Below, piece after piece: positions 10,986 to 20,326 of a stretch of 64,000 nt of DNA. Numbering within the stretch: the stretch's first letter is position 1; every line of letters begins with the position of its first letter. A program made the position numbers and the translations under genes. This DNA is from Methylobacterium oryzae (GTDB lineage: Bacteria; Pseudomonadota; Alphaproteobacteria; Rhizobiales; Beijerinckiaceae). Under the pieces are notes generated by a model. That model was not told the origin of the DNA. It was given only the letters and a program-made list of their open reading frames with translations, and searched no databases. Where the stretch lies: assembly GCF_021398735.1 (NCBI RefSeq), contig NZ_CP090349.1:4855001-4919000 (forward strand). Reading direction: 5' to 3'.

Positions 10986-12101
10986 ATGACCAGCCATATC
11001 GCCGACGCGGCGGCGCGCGAGCCGATCCGCTTCGCCTACTGGGTGCCCAACGTCTCCGGGGGGCTTGTCATCAGCAAGATCCCCCAGCGAACGAGCTGGG
11101 ATGCCGAGTACAATCGGAAGCTGGCGCAGATCGCCGAGGAGGCAGGGTTCGATTATGGGCTGACGCAGATCCGGTTCACCGCGGGCTACGGCGCCGAGTA
11201 CCAGCACGAATCGGTCGCCTTCAGCCACGCCCTGCTGGCCGCGACCACCAAGCTCAAGGTGATCGCCGCGCTCCTGCCCGGTCCCTGGCATCCGACCCTG
11301 GCCGCCAAGCAGATCGCCACGATCTCGCAACTCACCGAAGGCCGCATCGCGGTGAACATCGTCTCCGGCTGGTTCTCGGGCGAGTTCCGGGCGATCGGCG
11401 AGCCCTGGCTCGACCACGACGAGCGCTACCGCCGGTCGGAGGAGTTCATACGGAGCCTGCGCGGGATCTGGACGCAGGACAGCTTCACCTTCCGCGGCGA
11501 CTTCTACCGCTACAGCGACTACACGCTGAAGCCGAAGCCGGCCCAGCCGCTGCCCGAGATCTTTCAGGGCGGCTCGTCGCGCGCCGCGCGCGACATGGCG
11601 ACCCGCGTGTCGGACTGGTACTTCACGAATGGCGGCACGCCGGAGACGATCCGCGCCCAGGTGGACGATATCCGCGCCAAGTCGGCCGAGACCGGCAATC
11701 ATCCCCGGATCGGCGTCAACGCCTTCGTCATCGCCCGCGACACCGAGGAGGAGGCCCGCGCCGTCCTTCAGGAGATCATCGACAACGCCGACCCGGACGC
11801 CGTGAAGGCCTTCGGTCACGAGGTCAAGAATGCCGGCAAGGCCTCGCCGGAAGGGGAAGGCAACTGGGCCAAGTCGAGCTTCGAGGATCTCGTTCAGTAC
11901 AACGACGGCTTCAAGACCGACCTGATCGGCACGCCCGACCAGATCGCCGAGCGGATCCTGGCGCTGAAGGATGCGGGAGCGGACCTCGCCCTGCTGGCCT
12001 TCCTGCATTTCCAGGAGGACGTCGCGTATTTCGGCGCGCACGTGATCCCGCGGGTCCGCGCCCTCGAGGCCGCCCGCGACCGGCGCGCCGAGGCCGCCTG
12101 A
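10986..12101 (+). CDS. sfnG: Dimethylsulfone monooxygenase (FMNH2-dependent) SfnG
   Basis: Bacterial luciferase-like (LLM) flavin monooxygenase. SfnG oxidises dimethylsulfone with FMNH2 and O2, giving methanesulfinate and formaldehyde, so organosulfur can be used when sulfate is scarce. The 371-aa protein has hallmark stretches of SfnG: FAYWVPNVSGGLV near the N terminus, RFTAGYGAEYQHESV, VIAALLPGPWHP and VNIVSGWFSGEF. A TIM-barrel length of about 370 is normal. It forms a pair with the SfnB-like gene 42 bases downstream. The formaldehyde released would suit a methylotroph. The reductase supplying FMNH2 is not in the window. Confidence 0.9.
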   Translation: MTSHIADAAAREPIRFAYWVPNVSGGLVISKIPQRTSWDAEYNRKLAQIAEEAGFDYGLTQIRFTAGYGAEYQHESVAFSHALLAATTKLKVIAALLPGPWHPTLAAKQIATISQLTEGRIAVNIVSGWFSGEFRAIGEPWLDHDERYRRSEEFIRSLRGIWTQDSFTFRGDFYRYSDYTLKPKPAQPLPEIFQGGSSRAARDMATRVSDWYFTNGGTPETIRAQVDDIRAKSAETGNHPRIGVNAFVIARDTEEEARAVLQEIIDNADPDAVKAFGHEVKNAGKASPEGEGNWAKSSFEDLVQYNDGFKTDLIGTPDQIAERILALKDAGADLALLAFLHFQEDVAYFGAHVIPRVRALEAARDRRAEAA

Positions 12102-12143
12102 GCGCCGCCCGCCGAACCGTATCCCGACTGATCGGAGTGAGCC

Positions 12144-13400
12144 ATGAACATCGCCGTCGATGCGCGCACGCTCGAGCCGGAGCACCGCCCGGGCGCTCCC
12201 GGCCCCGCGCGGCCGCCCTCACCCGCCCACGTGATCCGTGACGACGCCGAGGCGCTGGCCGTGGCCCACGGGCTCGCGGCCGAGTTCCGGGCCGGCGCGT
12301 CGGAGCGGGACCGCCACGCCGTGCGGCCGCTCAAGGAGCTCGACGCCTTCTCGCAGAGCGGCCTCTGGTCGATCAACGTGCCGCGCGCCTACGGTGGCCC
12401 CGAGGTTTCGTACCGGACGCTGGCGCAGGTCATCGCCATCGTGGCGGCCGCCGATCCCGCCATCGCGCAGATCGCCCAGAACCACCTCGGCATCCTGGCG
12501 GCCATCCGGACCGTGTCGGACGAGGCGCAGAAGCACCTGCTGTTCGGCGAGGTCTTGCGCGGAACGCGGTTCGGCAACGCCTTCTCGGAGCGCGGCACCA
12601 AGCGGGCGGCCGATTTCGACACGCGCTTCACCGATCACGGCGACCACGTCGTGGTGCGGGGCCGGAAGTTCTACGCCACCGGCGCCCTCCTCGCGCACCT
12701 GGTCCCGATCGTCGCCCTCGATGCCGAGGGACGCGCCTGGTACGCCATCGCCGAGCGGGACGCGCCCGGACTCACGGTGATCGACGACTGGTCGAGCTTC
12801 GGCCAGCGCGGCACGGCGAGCGGGACTGTGCTGATCGACGACGTGCGCGTGCCCAAGACCCATCTGGTGCCGGCCTGGAAGGGCTACGCGGCGCCGACCG
12901 CCGACGGCGCCGTGTTCCAGATCATCCAGGCCGCGGTCGATGCCGGGATCGGCCGCGAGGCCCTGGACGACACCATCGGCTACGTCCGCGAGAAGGCCCG
13001 GCCCTGGATCGACAGCGGGCTGGAGCGGGCGGCCGACGATCCCTACACGATCCAGGCGGTCGGCGACCTGACCATCCGGCAGCACGCCGCCGAGGCGCTG
13101 CTCGACCGGGCCGGTCTCGCCCTCGACGCGGCGGTCGCGCGGCCGGACGCCGAGACGGTCGCGGCGGCCCAGATCGCGGTCGCCGAGGCGAAGGTGCTGA
13201 CCACCGAGGTCGCCCTGGCGGCGTCGAACAAGCTGTTCGAGCTGTCGGGGACCCGCTCGACTCTGGCCGCCGAGAATCTCGACCGTCACTGGCGGAACGC
13301 GCGCACGCACACGCTGCACGATCCCGTCCGCTGGAAATACGCGATCGTCGGCAACCACGCCCTCAACGGCGTGAACCCGCCGCTCCACGCCTGGAGCTGA
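12144..13400 (+). CDS. sfnB: SfnB family sulfur acquisition oxidoreductase (acyl-CoA dehydrogenase fold)
   Basis: FAD-dependent, acyl-CoA dehydrogenase-like protein of the SfnB/DszC group, linked with use of sulfones and sulfonates; its exact substrate is not established. It has 418 aa. The N-terminal helical domain contains LWSINVPRAYGGPEVSY and AQNHLGIL, the middle beta domain contains RGRKFYATGALLAH and DDWSSFGQRGTASGT, and the C-terminal helical domain ends with RHWRNARTHTLHDPVRWK. GGAG lies at the start codon (GGAGTGAGCC-ATG). It follows sfnG, supporting a two-gene sulfone operon. Confidence 0.88.
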   Translation: MNIAVDARTLEPEHRPGAPGPARPPSPAHVIRDDAEALAVAHGLAAEFRAGASERDRHAVRPLKELDAFSQSGLWSINVPRAYGGPEVSYRTLAQVIAIVAAADPAIAQIAQNHLGILAAIRTVSDEAQKHLLFGEVLRGTRFGNAFSERGTKRAADFDTRFTDHGDHVVVRGRKFYATGALLAHLVPIVALDAEGRAWYAIAERDAPGLTVIDDWSSFGQRGTASGTVLIDDVRVPKTHLVPAWKGYAAPTADGAVFQIIQAAVDAGIGREALDDTIGYVREKARPWIDSGLERAADDPYTIQAVGDLTIRQHAAEALLDRAGLALDAAVARPDAETVAAAQIAVAEAKVLTTEVALAASNKLFELSGTRSTLAAENLDRHWRNARTHTLHDPVRWKYAIVGNHALNGVNPPLHAWS

Positions 13401-13408
13401 TCGGCGGC

Positions 13409-14296
13409 CTACAGCACCGGCAATCCCCGCGCCTTGGCCTCCTCGCCGGGCTCGACGTGGATGGTCACCACCGCCCCGGGGATCGTCGTCTCCAGGGCGG
13501 ATTCCAGCCGGTCGCAGATCGCGTGCGAATCCTCGACGGTCATCGCGCCGGGGACGACGAGGTGGAAGTCGATGAAGGTTGCCTGACCAGCGGAGCGCGT
13601 GCGCACGTCGTGCGCCTCCAGCGCGCCCTCGCCGTGCTGGGAGATGAGCGACCGGATCTGGCTCACCATCTCGGCCGGGGCGGCCCTGTCCATGAGGCCG
13701 TCCACCGATTCCCGGACCATGCGGAAGCCGGACCACAGGATGTTCATGGCGACCAGCCCGGCCACCACGGGGTCGAGGACCGGGTAGCCCGTCACCACCA
13801 CGGCGCCGACGCCGGCCAGGACGCCGCAGGACGTGACCACGTCGGCGAAGACGTGGCGCGCGTCGGCGATCAGGGCCGGCGACCGCCACCGCCTTCCCCA
13901 GCGCATCAGTGCCGCCGCCCAGACCGCGTTGACGATCCCGGCCGCGAAGTTGATCGCGAGGCCGACCGCGGGCGCGTCGAGGGCCTTCGGGGCGAGCAGC
14001 CCGAAATAGGATTCGCGCAGGATCAGCAGCGCCGCCACCACGATCAGCGCGCCCTCGATCACCGCCGAGAAGAACTCGGCCTTGTGGTGACCGTAGGGAT
14101 GGTCCTCGTCCGCCGGGCGCGCGGCGACCCGCAGGGCCACGAAGGCGCCGATTGCGGCGACCACGTTGATGATGCTCTCCAGCGCGTCGGAGTACAGGGC
14201 GAGGCTGCCGGTGAGCCACGCCGCGTAGAACTTCATCGCCGTGACGGCGAGGCCGATGCCCGCGCTGAAGAGGGCGGCTTTCTGGGTGCGGTCCAT
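13409..14296 (-). CDS. Cation diffusion facilitator family transporter
   Basis: Inner-membrane metal/proton antiporter, probably exporting Zn2+, Fe2+ or Mn2+. It has 295 aa from the ATG at 14296. Six helices lie in the first 210 residues; helix II carries LYSDALESIIN (Asp37) and helix V carries DARHVFADVVTS (His148, Asp152), the usual transport site. DHPYGHHKAEFF is the conserved loop. The C-terminal cytoplasmic domain has AHDVRTRSAGQATFIDFHL and HVEPG. Helix II shows Asp-x-x-x-Ser rather than two Asp, so substrate is uncertain. Convergent with sfnB, 8 bases apart. Confidence 0.93.
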   Translation of the reverse strand: MDRTQKAALFSAGIGLAVTAMKFYAAWLTGSLALYSDALESIINVVAAIGAFVALRVAARPADEDHPYGHHKAEFFSAVIEGALIVVAALLILRESYFGLLAPKALDAPAVGLAINFAAGIVNAVWAAALMRWGRRWRSPALIADARHVFADVVTSCGVLAGVGAVVVTGYPVLDPVVAGLVAMNILWSGFRMVRESVDGLMDRAAPAEMVSQIRSLISQHGEGALEAHDVRTRSAGQATFIDFHLVVPGAMTVEDSHAICDRLESALETTIPGAVVTIHVEPGEEAKARGLPVL

Positions 14297-14393
14297 GGTT
14301 CGCGCCGTTGGGGTGACGCCGCGCCCATACGGCACCGGCCGCGGCCAAGGCCACGGCAAAGGTTCGACGCCGCCGAAAACGTGTTAGCCGCGG

Positions 14394-14612
14394 CTAAGTC
14401 TCCGACGCGCCGCCGTTGTCGCGGGCGGCCTCGCGCCGCCGGCTCGGCTCCGCCTTGGCACGCGCTGCCTCCGCCTTGCGCAGGAAGCGACGGCGCTGCC
14501 AGGCGAAGCGCGCTCCGGCGGCGAGGGTCTCCAGCCGGGCGGCCTCGCGCTCCCAGTACCCGAGGAGCTGCCCGTCGAGGGTGACCCGCCGGGGGCGACC
14601 GCGGGGCGTCAC
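14394..14612 (-). CDS. Small basic hypothetical protein
   Basis: A 72-aa, Arg/Ala-rich, helix-forming protein (LLGYWEREAARLETLAAG, then RRRFLRKAEAARAKAE). It starts inside the stop of the upstream 85-aa gene (ATGA overlap), which is the main evidence that both are translated. No motif recognised. It could be a small nucleic-acid-binding or structural protein, but that is a guess. Confidence 0.5.
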   Translation of the reverse strand: MTPRGRPRRVTLDGQLLGYWEREAARLETLAAGARFAWQRRRFLRKAEAARAKAEPSRRREAARDNGGASET

Positions 14613-14866
14613 GCGTCGCTCCCCCGCGGCGCCGGCGGCTCGCCCGTCTCGGCCACGACCAGGGCGTCCGGATCGCCGCGGAAGCTGCCGGCGCCGGTAT
14701 TCGGCACCGGGATTCCGGGGCTGCCGAAGGGCTGGCTCGGGTAGGCCGATTCGAACTTCGCGCGGGCGGTGTCGGGATCCTCGGCCTTCAGCACGATCTC
14801 GGACGTGCCGGGGAGCGGCCAGCGGGGATCGGCGGCGTCACGGGGGCGAACGGCGTACCAGGGCAT
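14609..14866 (-). CDS. Small hypothetical protein
   Basis: An 85-aa soluble protein, MPWYAVRPRDAADPRWPLPG, with a short alpha/beta-looking middle (SEIVLKAEDPDTARAKFES) and a flexible acidic tail. First gene of a two-gene leftward unit with the 72-aa protein, linked by an ATGA overlap. It is divergent from queA, about 100 bases away. I do not recognise the family. Confidence 0.55.
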   Translation of the reverse strand: MPWYAVRPRDAADPRWPLPGTSEIVLKAEDPDTARAKFESAYPSQPFGSPGIPVPNTGAGSFRGDPDALVVAETGEPPAPRGSDA

Positions 14867-14964
14867 GGATCGGGAGCCTCGCGTCTCGGTGACGCTGGAA
14901 ACGGACGCGCTCCCCGGCGGTTCCGCGGTTGAAACCGCGTGCCGTTCGGTGCAGGCAGCCGGCG

Positions 14965-16029
14965 ATGCGCGTGGACCTCTTCGATTTCGATCTGCCGGAG
15001 ACCAGCATCGCCCTGCGCCCGGCCGAGCCGCGCGACGCCGGGCGGATGCTCGTGGTCCGACCTGGCGCGCCGCTGGCCGACCGGACCGTGCGCGACCTGC
15101 CCCAGGCCCTCCGGGCCGGCGACGCCCTGGTCTTCAACGACACGCGGGTGATCCCGGCCCGGCTGAACGGCGTGCGCACACGGCCCGGCGCCCCCGGCCA
15201 GCGCACCGAGGTGATGCTCCACCTGCGGGAAGCCCCCGACCGCTGGCGCGCCTTCGCGCGTCCGGCCAAGCGGCTCGCGGCGGGCGACGCGCTGCGCTTC
15301 GGCGATCTGGCGGCGACCGTTCTCGAGAAGGCCGAGGCCGGGGAGATCGTCCTCGCCTTCGACCGGGCCGGGCCAGACCTCGACGCGGCCATCGCCGCGG
15401 AGGGTGCCCTGCCGCTGCCCCCCTACATCGCGGGCAAGCGCGCCACGGATGACCGCGACGCCACCGATTACCAGACGGTCTACGCCCGCAATCCGGGGGC
15501 GGTCGCGGCTCCCACGGCCGGCCTGCACTTCTCCGACGCGCTGCTGGCCGATCTCGACGCCGCCGGTCTGCGGCGCCACCACGTCACGCTGCATGTCGGC
15601 GCCGGGACCTTCCTGCCGGTCAAGGCCGAAGATACCGAGGCCCACCGCATGCACGCGGAGATCGGCATCCTCGACGCCGCCACGGCCGAGGCCCTGAACG
15701 CCGCGCGGGCCGCGGGCGGCCGGATCGTCGCGGTCGGGACCACGGCGCTGCGGCTGCTGGAGAGCGCGGCCCGACCGGACGGCACGCTCGCGCCCTTCTC
15801 GGGACCCACCGAGATCTTCATCACGCCGGGCTACCGGTTCCGCGCGGTCGACGCCCTCGTGACCAATTTCCACCTGCCGCGCTCGACGCTGTTCATGCTG
15901 GTCTCGGCGTTCTCAGGTCTCGCGACGATGCGCGCGGCCTACGCGCACGCGATCGCCGCCGGGTACCGGTTCTACTCCTACGGCGACGCCAGCCTGCTCT
16001 TCCCGGGCCCGGGCGCGGACACCCCATGA
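14965..16029 (+). CDS. queA: S-adenosylmethionine:tRNA ribosyltransferase-isomerase
   Basis: Converts preQ1 in the tRNA anticodon to epoxyqueuosine by transferring and isomerising the ribosyl group of SAM. It has 354 aa from the ATG at 14965. Family motifs: [12 protein letters not shown] start, [28 protein letters not shown]-like [32 protein letters not shown], and [13 protein letters not shown] near the end. Stop and tgt start overlap (ATGA), so the two queuosine genes are co-translated. Confidence 0.97.
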   Translation: MRVDLFDFDLPETSIALRPAEPRDAGRMLVVRPGAPLADRTVRDLPQALRAGDALVFNDTRVIPARLNGVRTRPGAPGQRTEVMLHLREAPDRWRAFARPAKRLAAGDALRFGDLAATVLEKAEAGEIVLAFDRAGPDLDAAIAAEGALPLPPYIAGKRATDDRDATDYQTVYARNPGAVAAPTAGLHFSDALLADLDAAGLRRHHVTLHVGAGTFLPVKAEDTEAHRMHAEIGILDAATAEALNAARAAGGRIVAVGTTALRLLESAARPDGTLAPFSGPTEIFITPGYRFRAVDALVTNFHLPRSTLFMLVSAFSGLATMRAAYAHAIAAGYRFYSYGDASLLFPGPGADTP

Positions 16030-17162
16030 CCGACAGCGCACACTTCCGCTTCGACCTGCTGGCCCGGGACGGCACCGCCCGCACCGGCGTGATCGGGACG
16101 CCGCGCGGCGAGATCCGGACCCCGGCCTTCATGCCGGTGGGCACGGCCGCGACCGTCAAGGCCATGTATCCTGGCCAAGTCCGCGATCTCGGCGCCGACG
16201 TGGTCCTGGGCAACACCTACCACCTGATGCTGCGGCCCGGCCCCGAGCGTATGGCCCGGCTCGGCGGCCTTCACCGCTTCATGAACTGGGACCGGCCGAT
16301 CCTGACCGATTCCGGCGGCTTCCAGGTGATGTCGCTCTCCGCATTGCGGAAGATCGACGAGCAGGGCGTGACCTTCCGCTCGCACATCGACGGCACCGCG
16401 CATCACATGAGCCCGGAGCGCTCCATCGAGATCCAGGGTCTGCTCGGCTCCGACATCCAGATGCAGCTCGACGAGTGCGTCCGCCTGCCGGCGGACCACG
16501 GGGCCATCGAGAAGGCCATGCACCTGTCGCTGCGCTGGGCCGAGCGCTGCCGCGTCGCGTTCGGCGAGCAGGCGGGACGGGCCCTGTTCGGCATCGTCCA
16601 GGGCGGCGACGTGCCGGCCCTGCGCGTCGAGAGCGCCCGCGCGCTGACGGATCTCGATCTCAAGGGCTACGCGGTGGGCGGCCTCGCCGTCGGCGAGCCG
16701 CAGGCGGTCATGTTCGCCATGATCGAGACGGTCGAGCCGCACCTGCCCGCCGGCAAGCCCCGCTACCTGATGGGCGTCGGCACGCCGGACGACATCCTCG
16801 GCGCGGTCGCCCGCGGCATCGACATGTTCGACTGCGTGATGCCGACCCGCGCCGGCCGGCACGGCCTCGCCTACACGCGCCACGGACGGGTCAACCTGCG
16901 CAACGCCCGCCACGCCGAGGACACCGCGCCGCTCGACGAGACCTCGACCTGTCCGGCCGCGCGGGACTATTCCCGTGCCTACCTGCATCACCTCGTGCGC
17001 TCGAACGAGATCCTCGGGATGATGCTGCTGACCTGGAACAACCTCGCCTACTACCAGGACCTGATGGCCGGCGCGCGCGCGGCGATCCGGGACGGCCGCT
17101 ACGCGGAGTACTGCGCAGAGACCCGCGCCGGCTGGGCGAGCGCCGAGCGCGCCGCCGCCTGA
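16026..17162 (+). CDS. tgt: tRNA-guanine(34) transglycosylase with a degraded zinc site
   Basis: Exchanges G34 for preQ1 in tRNAs with GUN anticodons, just before QueA acts. It has 378 aa, normal length. The catalytic Asp95 ([11 protein letters not shown]) and nucleophile Asp269 ([15 protein letters not shown]) are intact. Substrate loops GIVQGG and [11 protein letters not shown] are intact too. Oddity: the C-terminal zinc motif (CxCxxC plus His in well-studied bacterial enzymes) reads S307-T-C309-P-A-A312, and the His position is Asn338 (LTWNNLAYY). Only one of four ligands remains, although the flanking [11 protein letters not shown] is conserved. Confidence 0.96.
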   Translation: MTDSAHFRFDLLARDGTARTGVIGTPRGEIRTPAFMPVGTAATVKAMYPGQVRDLGADVVLGNTYHLMLRPGPERMARLGGLHRFMNWDRPILTDSGGFQVMSLSALRKIDEQGVTFRSHIDGTAHHMSPERSIEIQGLLGSDIQMQLDECVRLPADHGAIEKAMHLSLRWAERCRVAFGEQAGRALFGIVQGGDVPALRVESARALTDLDLKGYAVGGLAVGEPQAVMFAMIETVEPHLPAGKPRYLMGVGTPDDILGAVARGIDMFDCVMPTRAGRHGLAYTRHGRVNLRNARHAEDTAPLDETSTCPAARDYSRAYLHHLVRSNEILGMMLLTWNNLAYYQDLMAGARAAIRDGRYAEYCAETRAGWASAERAAA

Positions 17163-17169
17163 CCGGGCG

Positions 17170-18213
17170 TCACGGGTGCGCGAGCACCCGGTAGATTCCA
17201 TCCGGATCGTCGCGGCCGGTGGCGACGGCGCGCGCGAGATCGGAGACGACGCGCCCCGCCACGGGCAGGCGGTAATGCAGCGCGTCCCAATAATTCGCGT
17301 CCCGGGTCGTCAGCGGCGAGATCCGGCGAAAATCCACCACGACCGCGCCCCGGCGCTTCCCGATCGCCGCGGCGCGCGCCTTGCAGGCTTCCTCGCGACG
17401 GCCCGCCGCCGATCCCGGTGAACCCTGCGCCCCCGCATGCACCGGCATGAAGGCCACGATCTTCAGGGCCTCGGCGGGCACGCGACCGAGGAGATCGTCC
17501 AGGCGGTCGAGGGCCGGCATCGGCAGCTCGGGGGCGTCCGCCGCCGCCGAGTCCACGCGGCCTGCGCGGATATGGGCCTGGGCGCGTGCGAGGTCGTAGC
17601 GCGCCTCGGGCGGCGTGAAGACCGCGTAGCCGTCTCCGCGAATCCGCGCCCGCGTCAGCCCGAGATCGGCGAGTCCGGCCCGGACGGCCGTCGTGACCGA
17701 GCGCAGGCTGACCTGACGCAGGACATCGCCGGGCACGCGGTCCGCGTAGAGCCAGTCGGGAAAGGCATGGGCGGTCCGGGCCGGCGGATCGGCGGCGCAC
17801 CATGGGGCATCGAGGCCGAACAGGACCGCGCGGATCGGCCGGCGGGCCAGGAACAGCGCGGCGAGTCGACCCTGCTCGTCGGGCGTCGCGGCATTCACCG
17901 CCAGATTGGCGAACCGGACACCGAAGGCCGCGTCGAGAGCCTGCGGGTCGAGCAGTCGCGCCGTCGAGGTGCCGAAGACCGCCGCGTCGAACGGCCCCCC
18001 GCGGGCGATCTGCGGATAGGAGAGCCGCTGATTGGCATCCATGATCGGTCCCGGCGGATGCCCGGGCGCGGCCCGCAGTCCGTAGGGATCGACCGCGGCC
18101 ACGAAGCCGATCAGCGCCAAGCCCATGAGGGTGGCGCAGACGAGGAAGCTGCGCGCGAAGCCGACCCATCCAGCGGGTCGCCGGCCGGCTCGATGGTGAG
18201 AGGACGGATCCAT
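17170..18213 (-). CDS. Membrane-anchored SGNH-hydrolase-like protein
   Basis: A 347-aa protein with one N-terminal helix (about 20-40, FLVCATLMGLALIGFVAAVDPYG) and a large outside domain. The pattern GTSTARLLDP (Ser83) followed much later by ANYWDALHYRLP (Asp and His four apart) matches the DltD/AlgX-type SGNH fold, in which a Ser-Asp-His triad moves acyl groups or acts as an esterase. The start at 18213 is chosen as the ATG just before the membrane helix. It may modify a cell-surface polymer; no polymer gene is adjacent. Divergent from the methyltransferase at 18425, with a 211-base shared gap. Confidence 0.65.
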   Translation of the reverse strand: MDPSSHHRAGRRPAGWVGFARSFLVCATLMGLALIGFVAAVDPYGLRAAPGHPPGPIMDANQRLSYPQIARGGPFDAAVFGTSTARLLDPQALDAAFGVRFANLAVNAATPDEQGRLAALFLARRPIRAVLFGLDAPWCAADPPARTAHAFPDWLYADRVPGDVLRQVSLRSVTTAVRAGLADLGLTRARIRGDGYAVFTPPEARYDLARAQAHIRAGRVDSAAADAPELPMPALDRLDDLLGRVPAEALKIVAFMPVHAGAQGSPGSAAGRREEACKARAAAIGKRRGAVVVDFRRISPLTTRDANYWDALHYRLPVAGRVVSDLARAVATGRDDPDGIYRVLAHP

Positions 18214-18424
18214 CGGGCGGCTACATACGCCGTTCGACGGGCCCCGTCGCGGGCATCGCGTGCCCGGCCGCACCGTGGAGGCGGCGGTCGCGCCGACCTG
18301 ACCCATCCCGCCGGTCGACCGTTCGATACGGGCGGATCGACAAAGCGCGTGAACCGATCGGCCGCCGCCCGTATAGACGGACGAAGGCGTTGCCCGGCAC
18401 GAGTGGGCGGCGTGGGGAGGCGGC

Positions 18425-19177
18425 ATGACGTTCACGGCACACAACATCCGCCTCGCGGACGGGTCCGAGACCTTGCCCGAGGCGGGCTGGCTGATCGGCG
18501 ACAGCCCCTGGACCCAGGCGGCCCTGCGCTCGCTCCGGCTGTTCTACGGGCACAGGCTGGCCGGCCGGTCGATCGTCGATCTGGGCTGCCTCGAGGGCGG
18601 CTACACGCTCGAATTCGCCCGCGCCGGGATGCGCGCCACCGGTGTCGAGGTGCGCCGCTCCAACTTCGAGAACTGCCTGCGGGTCAAGGAGGGGACGGGC
18701 GTCCCCGACCTCGCCTTCGTCAACGACGACGTGTGGAATCTGGCGGCCCACGGCCCCTTCGATGCCGCCTTCTGCTGCGGACTGCTCTACCACCTCGACA
18801 GGCCGGCCGCCTTCATCCGCCTCATGGCCGAATGCGTCCGCGACGTGGTCATCCTGCACACGCATTTCGCGACCGAGACCAACGAGGCCCTGTTCCAGCT
18901 CTCTCCGCCCGCCGAGAACGAAGGTCTGCCGGGTCGCTGGATGCACGAGCACGATCTCGACGACACGAGCCAGCTCGAGGCGCACAAATGGACCTCGTGG
19001 AGCAACAAGCGCTCCTTCTGGCCCACCAAGCCGGCCCTTATCCAGCTTCTCAAGGAGTGCGGCTTCGACATGGTCTACGAGCAGTACGACATGCTGGGAC
19101 ACGACATCCGCGGCTCGATGGAGAGCGGCTACTACCACCAGCAGGGCCGGAGCATGTTCGTGGCCATGCGGACCTGA
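18425..19177 (+). CDS. SAM-dependent methyltransferase (class I)
   Basis: A 250-aa Rossmann-fold methyltransferase. SAM-binding motif I is SIVDLGCLEGGYTLEFARAG (about 57-76), the acidic residue after strand 2 is in GVEVRRSNF, and motif IV is FDAAFCCGLLYHLDRP. The C-terminal half (WTSWSNKRSFWPTKPALIQ) resembles methyltransferases tied to surface glycans or small molecules, but the substrate cannot be read from sequence. Upstream, GTGGGGAGGCGGC-ATG gives a good ribosome site. Confidence 0.88.
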   Translation: MTFTAHNIRLADGSETLPEAGWLIGDSPWTQAALRSLRLFYGHRLAGRSIVDLGCLEGGYTLEFARAGMRATGVEVRRSNFENCLRVKEGTGVPDLAFVNDDVWNLAAHGPFDAAFCCGLLYHLDRPAAFIRLMAECVRDVVILHTHFATETNEALFQLSPPAENEGLPGRWMHEHDLDDTSQLEAHKWTSWSNKRSFWPTKPALIQLLKECGFDMVYEQYDMLGHDIRGSMESGYYHQQGRSMFVAMRT

Positions 19178-19325
19178 GCGGCTGCGGGGCGGACATAAAT
19201 TTAGAATTCACCATCTCCAAAGACTTGCACTGGTCGGCTCAGTACGCATGTGACCGGCAATGTCCGCTTAATTCCTGCGGCGGATAAATGGCGACATAGG
19301 CCTTATTTCGCAAAGTCCCGCCGCC

Positions 19326-20036
19326 ATGTTCGCGACGAGCCTCGCCCTGTGGGTGATAGCCATCCTGCTTCTGCTCTCTTGGTTGCATCTGCAGGAGCGG
19401 CTCACCGAGCGGTGTCGCCGCGCGATCCGACCGCAGATCGAGCGCCTGTTCATCGAGAACCGGTGGATGGAGCACCACGCGCGCGGAGCGGCAGCGTTCG
19501 AGGCGCTCTGGGACCGGGAACTCGTCAGGCTGCACCGCGCCCATCTCTCGCGCCCGCTCCGCGCCGTCGTCCGGTTCCGCGGCTTCAGGCGCCTGGTCAG
19601 CGCGGAATTCGCGTCGATCCTGCCGGCCGAGGTCGCGTCCTGGACCTTCCTCGACCGCGTGAGCGCCTCGCAGGCGCATTACGAGGCGCTGATGCTGCGG
19701 TGCCTGAAGGCGGCCGGCTGGCGCCTGGATTACCAGGATCAGGACCACTTCGTGCTCCTCCGGGCCCGAACGCGCGTCGTCGTTTGCCTGCATTGGGCGG
19801 ACCGCGACGTCGCGTGTCTCCCGATCTCCGACGTCGCGGCGGCGGCGGAGCGCGCCGGGTCGACCACGGCGTGCGTGATGACGAATGGTCGGTTCAGCGG
19901 CGCGGCGCGCGCCATGGCGGAGGAGCAGAACGTCCTGGCGCTGCACTGCTCGCAGATCGACCTGCTGCTGCCCCGGGACAAGTCGACGGTCGCGCCCCGC
20001 ACGGCCCGCGGAATCGGTTTCCGGCTCGCCGCCTGA
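19326..20036 (+). CDS. Membrane-anchored Mrr-like (restriction-endonuclease-fold) protein, catalytic site probably lost
   Basis: A 236-aa protein with one N-terminal helix (about 3-21, LALWVIAILLLLSWL), a basic linker, and a C-terminal domain (about 115-215). That domain follows the Mrr layout: HYEALMLRCLKAAGWRL, a strand pair ending VVVCLHWADRD, an A-rich helix, CVMTNGRFSGAARAMAEEQNV, then a Leu-rich end. In active Mrr enzymes the central strand carries Q-x-K; here the position reads C-L-H, so cleavage activity is doubtful. Start is the ATG before the helix, with a weak ribosome site. Function unknown; a DNA-sensing or structural role is possible. Confidence 0.55.
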   Translation: MFATSLALWVIAILLLLSWLHLQERLTERCRRAIRPQIERLFIENRWMEHHARGAAAFEALWDRELVRLHRAHLSRPLRAVVRFRGFRRLVSAEFASILPAEVASWTFLDRVSASQAHYEALMLRCLKAAGWRLDYQDQDHFVLLRARTRVVVCLHWADRDVACLPISDVAAAAERAGSTTACVMTNGRFSGAARAMAEEQNVLALHCSQIDLLLPRDKSTVAPRTARGIGFRLAA

Positions 20037-20326
20037 CCGCGCCCGGACCCCGCGTCGTGCGATGAGGGCCCATGAGAACGACGACATCCCGCACGGCCGC
20101 GCGCCGGGTCCATTCCTCGACGCACCTCCCTCTGTCCCGCCGATGAACTGACCGGCGCGCACGCTTTCGTCAGGGACAGGCGCGATGCTCCTCTACGCAT
20201 CGAGCGCCCCGGGCCTCGCCCGCCGGTCCGCCGATGCGGGCATCGTCTTCCGCGATCGGACTAACGCTCGCTTCACCATCACGGGCGGAGGCTGAGGCCG
20301 AATCGTGGTTCGAGCCGTTGAGGCGC

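Noticed and set aside
17173..17190. Hairpin CGGGTGC-GCGA-GCACCCG between tgt and the SGNH gene as a terminator
   Set aside because: It lies inside the last codons of the leftward SGNH gene and has no T run, so a coding origin is as likely. Not listed as a feature.
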